This document shows, piece by piece, positions 58,224 through 64,000 of a stretch of DNA of 64,000 bases (the stretch's first letter is position 1; each line of letters starts with the position of its first letter). Both the position numbers and the translations under genes were made by a program. Below the pieces are notes generated by a model. It was not told the DNA's origin and did no database searches. It saw only the letters and a program-made list of their open reading frames with translations. Origin of the DNA: Alphaproteobacteria bacterium (GTDB lineage: Bacteria; Pseudomonadota; Alphaproteobacteria; Oceanibaculales; Oceanibaculaceae); the NCBI GenBank assembly GCA_018823745.1, contig JAHJHR010000012.1:1-64000 (forward strand). The letters run 5' to 3'.

Positions 58224-59408
58224 ATGAGCATTCTCGACACGATTTCCGCCGATCATGATGAGCTGACCGCGATCCGCCGCGATATCCACGCGCATCCGGA
58301 GCTGGGCTTCGAGGAGGTGCGGACCAGCGACATCGTCGCCGAGAAGCTGAAGGGCTGGGGCTGTGAGGTCGCGCGCGGCATCGGCAAGACCGGTGTGGTC
58401 GGCACGCTGCGCGTCGGCAATGCGCATAAATCCATCGGCCTGCGCGCCGATATGGACTGCCTGCCGATGCAGGAGATGAACGGCCTGCCGCATGCCTCCA
58501 AATTCCCCGGCAAGATGCATGGCTGCGGCCATGACGGCCACACCACCATGCTGCTGGGCGCGGCAAAGTATCTGGCGGCGACGAAGAATTTCGACGGCAC
58601 GGTGCATTTCATCTTCCAGCCGGCCGAGGAAGGCCTGGGCGGGGCCGATGCCATGCTGGCCGACGGGCTGTTCGATAAATTCCCCTGCGACGCTATTTTC
58701 GGCATGCATAACCGGCCCAGCCTGGAGCCGGGCAAATTTGCCATCCGCACCGGGGCGATGATGGCCGGCGGCTCGTCCTGGGACATCCATATCAAGGGCA
58801 AGGGCGCGCATGGTGCGCGGCCTGAATCCGGCATCGACCCGGTGGTCGTCGCCTCCTATATCGCCACGGCGCTGCAGACTATCGTATCGCGCAATGTCCG
58901 CCCGCAGGATACGGCGGTACTGTCGATCACCCAGATCCATGCCGGCGACGCCTATAATGTCATCCCGGAAACGGCGGTAATGCGCGGCACGGCGCGCTGC
59001 TTCACGCCGGAGAACATGAAGCTGATCGAAGACAATATGCGCCGCATCGCCGAATCGGTCGCCGCCGGTTTCGGGGCGACGGCGGAGCTGGATTTCCGTG
59101 GCAAATTCCCGCCGCTGGTGAACCATCCGGCGGAGACCGAGCTCTATGCCGATTGCGCCGCCGAGCTGGTCGGCGAGGAGAATGTCGAGCGCAACGGCAA
59201 TCTGGTCATGGGGTCGGAGGATTTCGCCTCCATGCTGCTGGCCCGCCCCGGTGCCTATATGCTGATCGGGGGCGGCAATAACGGCGCCGGCGAGACCTCC
59301 TGCGAGGTGCATAATCCGGGCTATGACTTCAACGACAAGATCCTGCCGCTGGGTGCGTCGCTCTATGCCCGCGCGGTGGAACGCTATCTCGCCCGGGACG
59401 CCAACTGA
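58224..59408 (+). CDS. M20 family amidohydrolase (hippurate-hydrolase-like)
   Basis: Zinc- or manganese-dependent aminoacylase/amidohydrolase of 394 aa. Metal-binding and catalytic motifs are visible: HPELGFEEVRTSDIV, GLRADMDCLPMQE, MHGCGHDGHTTML (metal Cys/His), QPAEEGLGGADAML and the dimerisation domain with GKGAHGARPESGIDP. Family members cleave N-acyl or N-carbamoyl amino acids, hippurate or IAA-amides. AAAGGACAGGCCCG precedes the ATG. It lies about 97 bp after the GntR gene; whether it belongs to the same pathway is open. Confidence 0.94.
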   Translation: MSILDTISADHDELTAIRRDIHAHPELGFEEVRTSDIVAEKLKGWGCEVARGIGKTGVVGTLRVGNAHKSIGLRADMDCLPMQEMNGLPHASKFPGKMHGCGHDGHTTMLLGAAKYLAATKNFDGTVHFIFQPAEEGLGGADAMLADGLFDKFPCDAIFGMHNRPSLEPGKFAIRTGAMMAGGSSWDIHIKGKGAHGARPESGIDPVVVASYIATALQTIVSRNVRPQDTAVLSITQIHAGDAYNVIPETAVMRGTARCFTPENMKLIEDNMRRIAESVAAGFGATAELDFRGKFPPLVNHPAETELYADCAAELVGEENVERNGNLVMGSEDFASMLLARPGAYMLIGGGNNGAGETSCEVHNPGYDFNDKILPLGASLYARAVERYLARDAN

Positions 59409-59489
59409 CCGGCGCCTATTCCACTGCGCACTCCTTGAAGAGTCGGCGGCCCGGCATTAGGTTGACCCGTCCATGACGGAGTTTGCCTG

Positions 59490-60896
59490 ATGAAGTATGT
59501 GAGCACGCGCGGCAGCGCCCCTATTCTCGATTTCGAGCAGGTGCTGCTGGCTGGCCTCGCCGAGGATGGCGGCCTGTATGTGCCGCAGAGCTGGCCGCAG
59601 TTCAGCGCGGATGAGCTGCGCGCCATGCGCGGTCTGTCCTATGTCGAGATCGCCCGACGCGTGATGACGCCCTTCATCGGCGATGCCATCGCGCCGGCTG
59701 ATTTTGCCCGCATCGTGGAAGACGCCTATGCCGGCTTCGACCACAAGGCGGTTACGCCGCTGAAGCAGCTGGACCAGAATTTCTGGGTGCTGGAACTGTT
59801 CCACGGCCCGACGCTGGCCTTCAAGGATGTCGCCCTGCAATTGCTGGGGCGACTGTTCGACCATGTGCTGACCAAGCGCGGCGAGCGCGTCACCATTGTC
59901 GGCGCCACCTCCGGCGACACCGGATCGGCCGCCATCGAGGCCTGCCGCGACCGCGCCTCCATCGATATCTTCATCCTGCACCCAAGGGGCCGCACCTCCG
60001 AGGTGCAGCGCCGGCAGATGACGACGGTGCTGTCCTCCAACGTGCACAACATCGCGCTGGAAGGCACCTTCGACGATTGCCAGGACCAGGTGAAGGCGAT
60101 GTTCAACGACCCCGCCTTCCGCGCCAGCCAGCGCCTGTCGGCAGTGAATTCGATCAACTGGGCGCGCATCATGGCCCAGATCGTCTATTACATCGCCGCC
60201 GGTGTCGCATTGGGCGCGCCGGACCGGCGCATCGCCTTCTCCGTGCCAACCGGGAATTTCGGCAATGTCTATGCCGCCTATGCCGCGAAGCAGATGGGCC
60301 TGCCGATCGAGAAGCTGGTCGTCGGCTCCAACCGCAACGACATCCTGACCCGCTTCTTCAACTCCGGTGAGATGAAGATCACCGGCGTCGAGCCGAGCCT
60401 CAGCCCCAGCATGGACATCCAGGTCTCCAGCAATTTCGAGCGGCTGCTGTTCGACATGATGGACCGCGACGGCCGGCAGCTGGCCGAGACCATGACCAGC
60501 TTCCGCGCCAGCGGCAGCTTCGCGGTTGGCGACAACCAGCTGGGCAATGCCAAGCAGCTGTTTGAAGCCCATCGCATCGACGATGCCCAGACGCAGGACA
60601 TCATCCGCACCATCCATGCCGAAACCGGCGAGATCCTTGACCCGCACACGGCTGTTGGTGTCGGCGCGGGCCGGGCGGTGTCGCTCGATCCCGACATTGC
60701 GCTGATCGCGCTGGCCTGCGCCCATCCGGCCAAATTCCCCGATGCGGTGGAACAGGCAACGGGCATCCGCCCGGCCCTGCCCCGGCATCTGGCCGATCTC
60801 TACGAGCGCGAGGAGCGCGTGACCGTGCTGCCCAACGACCTCGCCGCCCTGCAGAAATATGTTTCCGAGAAGACCCGCCTGAAAGGGGCTGCCTGA
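59490..60896 (+). CDS. thrC: Threonine synthase
   Basis: PLP enzyme that makes threonine from O-phosphohomoserine (468 aa, the longer class with an N-terminal extension). Marks are MKYVSTRGSAPILDFEQVLL, the PLP-lysine region GPTLAFKDVALQLLG, GATSGDTGSAAIEA and the phosphate loop; later NAVGVGAGRAV-like HTAVGVGAGRAVSLD. GGAG lies nine bases before the ATG. M16 peptidase follows after only three bases, a pairing conserved in alphaproteobacteria. The aspartate kinase of the same pathway is encoded at 16533-17753. Confidence 0.96.
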   Translation: MKYVSTRGSAPILDFEQVLLAGLAEDGGLYVPQSWPQFSADELRAMRGLSYVEIARRVMTPFIGDAIAPADFARIVEDAYAGFDHKAVTPLKQLDQNFWVLELFHGPTLAFKDVALQLLGRLFDHVLTKRGERVTIVGATSGDTGSAAIEACRDRASIDIFILHPRGRTSEVQRRQMTTVLSSNVHNIALEGTFDDCQDQVKAMFNDPAFRASQRLSAVNSINWARIMAQIVYYIAAGVALGAPDRRIAFSVPTGNFGNVYAAYAAKQMGLPIEKLVVGSNRNDILTRFFNSGEMKITGVEPSLSPSMDIQVSSNFERLLFDMMDRDGRQLAETMTSFRASGSFAVGDNQLGNAKQLFEAHRIDDAQTQDIIRTIHAETGEILDPHTAVGVGAGRAVSLDPDIALIALACAHPAKFPDAVEQATGIRPALPRHLADLYEREERVTVLPNDLAALQKYVSEKTRLKGAA

Positions 60897-60899
60897 TCC

Positions 60900-62171
60900 A
60901 TGTCGATATCCGACAGCGTCCGCATCACCACCCTGCCGAACGGCCTGCGCGTCGCCACCGACCGCATGGACCATGTGGAATCGGTGTCGCTTGGCGCCTG
61001 GGTCGGCGTCGGCACGCGCCATGAGGAAGCCGAGATCAACGGCATCTCGCATCTGCTCGAACACATGGCCTTCAAAGGCACCGCCCGGCGCAGCCCGCAG
61101 GCCATCGCCGAGGAGATCGAGGCTGTCGGCGGCGTGCTGAACGCCTATACCAGCCGCGAGAACACCGCCTACTACGCCAAGGTTCTGGCCGAGGACACGC
61201 CGCTGGCGGTCGATATCGTCGCCGATATCCTGCAGCACTCGACCTTCGACGAGGCCGAGCTGAAGCGCGAGCAGCAGGTGGTGGTGCAGGAAATCGGCCA
61301 GGCCAATGACACGCCGGACGACATCATCTTCGACTTCTTCCAGGAAGCCGCCTATCCCGACCAGCCGATGGGCCGCCCGGTGCTGGGCACGGTGGACAGC
61401 GTCAACGCCATGGGGCGCGGCACGCTGATCGACTATATCGGCGGGCAGTACGGGCCGCAGAAGATGGTCTTCGCCGCCGCGGGCAAGATCGACCATGACC
61501 AGCTGGTCGAGATGGTCGGCAATGCCTTCGCCGACCTGAAGCCGACCGAGGAGAAGCCCGAGGCCCCGGCGCAGTATACCGGCGGCGAACGGCGGGAGGA
61601 TCGCGACCTGGAGCAGGTGCATCTGCTGCTGGGCTTCGATTCGATCTCCTATGACGATCCGGATTATTACGCCCTGTCGGTCTTCTCCACCCTGTTCGGT
61701 GGCGGCATGTCCTCGCGGCTGTTCCAGGAAATCCGGGAGAAGCGCGGGCTGGTCTATTCGATCTACAGCTTCCAGACCGCCTTCCGCGATGGCGGGCTGT
61801 TCGGCGTCTATGCCGGTACCGGCGACGAGCAGGTGGCCGAGCTGGTGCCTGTCCTGTGCGACAGCTTCCGCGAGATCGCCGGCAGCCTGACCTCCGAGGA
61901 ACTGGCCCGTGCCCGCGCCCAGCTGAAGGCCGGGCTGCTGATGGGCCGGGAATCGACCGGCAATCGCTGCGAGCAGATCGCCCAGCAGCTACTGGTCTAT
62001 GGCCGCGCCGTGCCGCCGTCGGAACTGGTGGAAAAGGTCGAGGCCGTCGATGCCGCCGCCGTCGACCGGGTGGTCCGCCGCCTGCTTTCCTCCCGCCCGA
62101 CGCTGGCCACCATCGGCCCCATCGCCCATGTCGAGCCGCTGTCGCGCATCACCGAGCGGCTGGCGGCCTGA
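60900..62171 (+). CDS. M16 family zinc peptidase, mitochondrial-processing-peptidase-like
   Basis: Inverzincin-type metallopeptidase of 423 aa with the HxxEH metal motif in ISHLLEHMAFKGT. The matching distal Glu lies about 75 residues later (ELKREQQVVVQEIGQ). A second, inactive M16 domain is present in the C-terminal half (GGGMSSRLFQEIREKRGLVYSI). It resembles the beta-subunit of mitochondrial processing peptidase, the reason this gene is of evolutionary interest. Substrate in bacteria is unknown; it starts three bases after thrC. Confidence 0.95.
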   Translation: MSISDSVRITTLPNGLRVATDRMDHVESVSLGAWVGVGTRHEEAEINGISHLLEHMAFKGTARRSPQAIAEEIEAVGGVLNAYTSRENTAYYAKVLAEDTPLAVDIVADILQHSTFDEAELKREQQVVVQEIGQANDTPDDIIFDFFQEAAYPDQPMGRPVLGTVDSVNAMGRGTLIDYIGGQYGPQKMVFAAAGKIDHDQLVEMVGNAFADLKPTEEKPEAPAQYTGGERREDRDLEQVHLLLGFDSISYDDPDYYALSVFSTLFGGGMSSRLFQEIREKRGLVYSIYSFQTAFRDGGLFGVYAGTGDEQVAELVPVLCDSFREIAGSLTSEELARARAQLKAGLLMGRESTGNRCEQIAQQLLVYGRAVPPSELVEKVEAVDAAAVDRVVRRLLSSRPTLATIGPIAHVEPLSRITERLAA

Positions 62172-62172
62172 A

Positions 62173-63252
62173 CTAGTCCCGGTAGCGCCTCAATGCATGG
62201 GCGGTCCACAGGGTGGCGGTGAACAGGACATAGGCGCCGCCCTGATGCGCCGCCCCCAGCGAGACCGGCACCTGTGCCAGCAGGGTGGCGATGCCCAGCA
62301 TGAACTGGCCCAGCACGGCGGCCAGCATCAGCCCCAGCGGCAGGCGCACGGCGCGGTCCTCAATGGGCCAGGCCTTCAGCCATAGCCAGACCGCGAAGAC
62401 CAGCGTCAGCAGCGTGACCAGACGGTGGTTGAACTGGATCGCCGCCGTGTTCTCGAACAGGTTCAGCCAGCCCGGCATGATGGCGAAATAGCCCTCCGGC
62501 ACGATCCGGCCATCCATCAGCGGATAGGTGTTATAGGCCAGCCCCGCATTGGTGCCGGCCACGAAGGCCCCGGTGACGATGACGAACAGCGTCCACCACA
62601 CCAGCCCGACAGACGCCAGTGCCAGGCCGGGCCGGGCCGGGGTGATGCCCTCGGCCCCGATGCGGCCCCGGATCAGGTCCAGCGCCACCCAGAACACCAC
62701 AGCCTGCAGCAGGAAGGCCACGGTCAGATGCACGGCCAGCCGGTACTGGCTGACATCGGGCCGGTCGACGAGGCCGCTCTTCACCATCCACCAGCCGATC
62801 GCCCCCTGAACCGCGCCCAGCGCGAACATCGCCAGCAGGGCCGGCAGCAGCCGCGCCTCGACCCGTCGCTTCACCAGGAACCAGACAAAGGGGATGAAGA
62901 ACAGGAAGCCGAGGCCACGCCCCCAGAGCCGGTGGATATATTCCCACCAGAAGATCGTCTTGAAATCATCCAGGGTCATCCAGGCATTCTTCAGCTGGAA
63001 TTCCGGGGTCTGGCGATACAGGTCGAACAGGCGCTGCCAGGCGGCCTCGCTCATCGGCGGCACGGCATCAAGGAAGGCGCGCCATTCCACCATCGACAGG
63101 CCGGATTCGGTCAGCCGCGTGATGCCGCCGATCACCACCATGACGAAGATCGCGGCCGAACAGACCAGCAGCCATTGGCCGATCTGCCGACGCTGCGCGG
63201 CGCGGTCGGGATGGGCGGGCTGGGTAGCCCGGTCGATGCTTGTGCTGGTCAT
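62173..63252 (-). CDS. ctaA: Haem A synthase CtaA (COX15 type)
   Basis: Oxidises the C8 methyl of haem O to formyl, giving haem A for aa3-type cytochrome oxidase. A 359-aa, eight-helix protein: IFVMVVIGGITRLTESGLSM at the first helix, FWWEYIHRLWGRGLGF (haem-ligand His), and repeated His in NHRLVTLLTLVFAV and LGAAHQGGAYVLF. It lies two bases from the M16 peptidase stop, on the opposite strand. A related haem branch gene, hemA, is at the other end of the window. Confidence 0.96.
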   Translation of the reverse strand: MTSTSIDRATQPAHPDRAAQRRQIGQWLLVCSAAIFVMVVIGGITRLTESGLSMVEWRAFLDAVPPMSEAAWQRLFDLYRQTPEFQLKNAWMTLDDFKTIFWWEYIHRLWGRGLGFLFFIPFVWFLVKRRVEARLLPALLAMFALGAVQGAIGWWMVKSGLVDRPDVSQYRLAVHLTVAFLLQAVVFWVALDLIRGRIGAEGITPARPGLALASVGLVWWTLFVIVTGAFVAGTNAGLAYNTYPLMDGRIVPEGYFAIMPGWLNLFENTAAIQFNHRLVTLLTLVFAVWLWLKAWPIEDRAVRLPLGLMLAAVLGQFMLGIATLLAQVPVSLGAAHQGGAYVLFTATLWTAHALRRYRD

Positions 63253-63393
63253 GGGCTTTCCTCGCGGTACAGGCGAAATCTGGCGCGCGATGGCCCTTCC
63301 GTCAAACCCCCAGCCTGCGACTTTTCGGCGCTGGCCAGGGGGAATGCGGAGTATTTTGGACAGGTGCTTGCCTGCCCCGTCGCCCGAACCGGG

Positions 63394-64000
63394 TTAGAAC
63401 AGGCTTACGCCCCGACGCTTACGCTCGATGGTCGGCACTTCGCCGGTATTCGTCGGGTTGCCGAGGGCCGCGTTTTCCTGCAGGCGTTTCCGCTCTGCCT
63501 GCGGATCGACGACAGTGGCCGGCGCTGGCGGCGGCTCACGCCAGAACAGCAGCGTATCGATCAGCTGCCGGTCGGCTGCCGCGATCTGGGTATTTTCCTT
63601 CGCCAAGGTGGTGCGGATGTTCGGATCGGCCTGGTTGAGGCCAAGCTGCCCCCGGAAAACCTGGGTCCCCGGTGTGCTGGCAACGCCCTGGGTGACGCTG
63701 CGATCCTGCGTGCCCAGCCCTGCCCCGCCCAGCGCGAAACCGCTGCTGGCGAAAGGCTGGCCGCCGCCCAGCGAGGCGAGCGCCCCGGTGGTGGGGGCCG
63801 TCTGGTTGCTGCGCGACAGGCCGAAGACCTGCTGGCGGGCCTGCTCGGTCGGCGAGGGTTCCTGCGGGCGGGCGGCACCCGGCTCCGGCGGACGCAGGGC
63901 ATAATTCGGCGGCAGGCTGAGCGGTGCGCGCTTCACCACGGTGAATTCATCCGGCGGGGTCTTCCCCAGGCCCAGCATCTTGCGCGTCTCTCCGCCGCAA
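63394..64000 (-). CDS. DUF3035/BamF-like outer-membrane assembly lipoprotein (partial, 5-prime end outside the window)
   Basis: The visible 200 residues end at 63394. The right edge of the window reads CGGETRKMLGLGKTPPDEF in frame, so the lipobox cysteine is the first full codon inside the window and the signal peptide lies beyond it. PDEFTVVKRAPLSLPPNYALRPP is the DUF3035/BamF signature, which shares a BamC-like motif in the beta-barrel assembly machinery of alphaproteobacteria. The middle is Gly/Ser/Gln-rich and the end is basic (KRLQEN ... ERKRRG). Its stop is 140 bp from ctaA. Confidence 0.9.
   Translation of the reverse strand, partial: CGGETRKMLGLGKTPPDEFTVVKRAPLSLPPNYALRPPEPGAARPQEPSPTEQARQQVFGLSRSNQTAPTTGALASLGGGQPFASSGFALGGAGLGTQDRSVTQGVASTPGTQVFRGQLGLNQADPNIRTTLAKENTQIAAADRQLIDTLLFWREPPPAPATVVDPQAERKRLQENAALGNPTNTGEVPTIERKRRGVSLF

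Overview
The window is a GC-rich stretch of an alphaproteobacterial chromosome, most likely from Rhodospirillales or a close relative. The evidence is gene content and order: DUF4167, Usg, DUF1178, a DUF3035/BamF-like lipoprotein, an NDUFAF5-like methyltransferase, the argJ / PPIase / secA and thrC / M16 peptidase / ctaA neighbourhoods, a lysC-ubiG divergent pair, and a groESL operon with a CIRCE element. No plasmid, phage, IS or CRISPR hallmarks and no tRNA or rRNA genes were seen. Genes are tightly packed, with many 1-20 bp overlaps, so very long open frames occur opposite most real genes; these are treated as shadows.

Layout. 1-6.8 kb: an M23 envelope peptidase, the ClpB disaggregase with a heat-shock-type promoter, a MOSC protein and DUF4167. 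7-17.8 kb: a long co-directional minus-strand block reading lysC, ptsP, a RodZ-like protein, ispG, hisS, hemA, prfA, prmC, then DUF4167 and clpB. It mixes translation, isoprenoid, haem and PTS-Ntr functions. The hemA product is a glutamyl-tRNA reductase, which is notable because most alphaproteobacteria make ALA by the Shemin route. 17.9-24.5 kb: ubiG, small methyltransferases, a TetR/VOC divergent pair with a perfect palindromic operator, DUF1178, a nitrilase-family amidase, glutaredoxin, ComF and an NDUFAF5-like protein. 24.6-33.6 kb: mutT, argJ, a parvulin, secA, a FlaG-like small protein, accA, malyl-CoA lyase and a MarR regulator. 33.9-36.5 kb: groESL and usg. 36.5-48.7 kb: two RidA paralogues, a GNAT, an AT-rich orphan, malate synthase G, a DUF533 protein, a secreted glycosidase, an Lrp regulator, a DUF6356 protein, and a locus of two OpgC-type acyltransferases flanking an SGNH hydrolase.

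48.7-59.4 kb is the most interesting accessory region. It holds an HMG-CoA-lyase-like enzyme divergent from a GntR regulator and a CaiB/BaiF CoA-transferase. Next is a minus-strand operon: an isocitrate lyase/PEP mutase-family lyase, a LeuD-like and a LeuC-like hydratase, and a three-part TRAP transporter. A second divergent GntR gene with an M20 amidohydrolase closes the region. Taken together this looks like uptake and degradation of a branched C5/C6 dicarboxylate (for example citraconate, (R)-citramalate or a dimethylmaleate-type acid) to pyruvate plus acetyl-CoA or propionate. That is an inference from families and context. 59.5-64 kb returns to housekeeping: thrC, an M16 peptidase, ctaA, and a BamF-like lipoprotein cut by the window edge.

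Starts were moved inward from the longest open frame wherever a Shine-Dalgarno sequence, promoter position or family N-terminus argued for it; the reason is given per gene. All functions are assigned by reading motifs and overall resemblance, without database searches.
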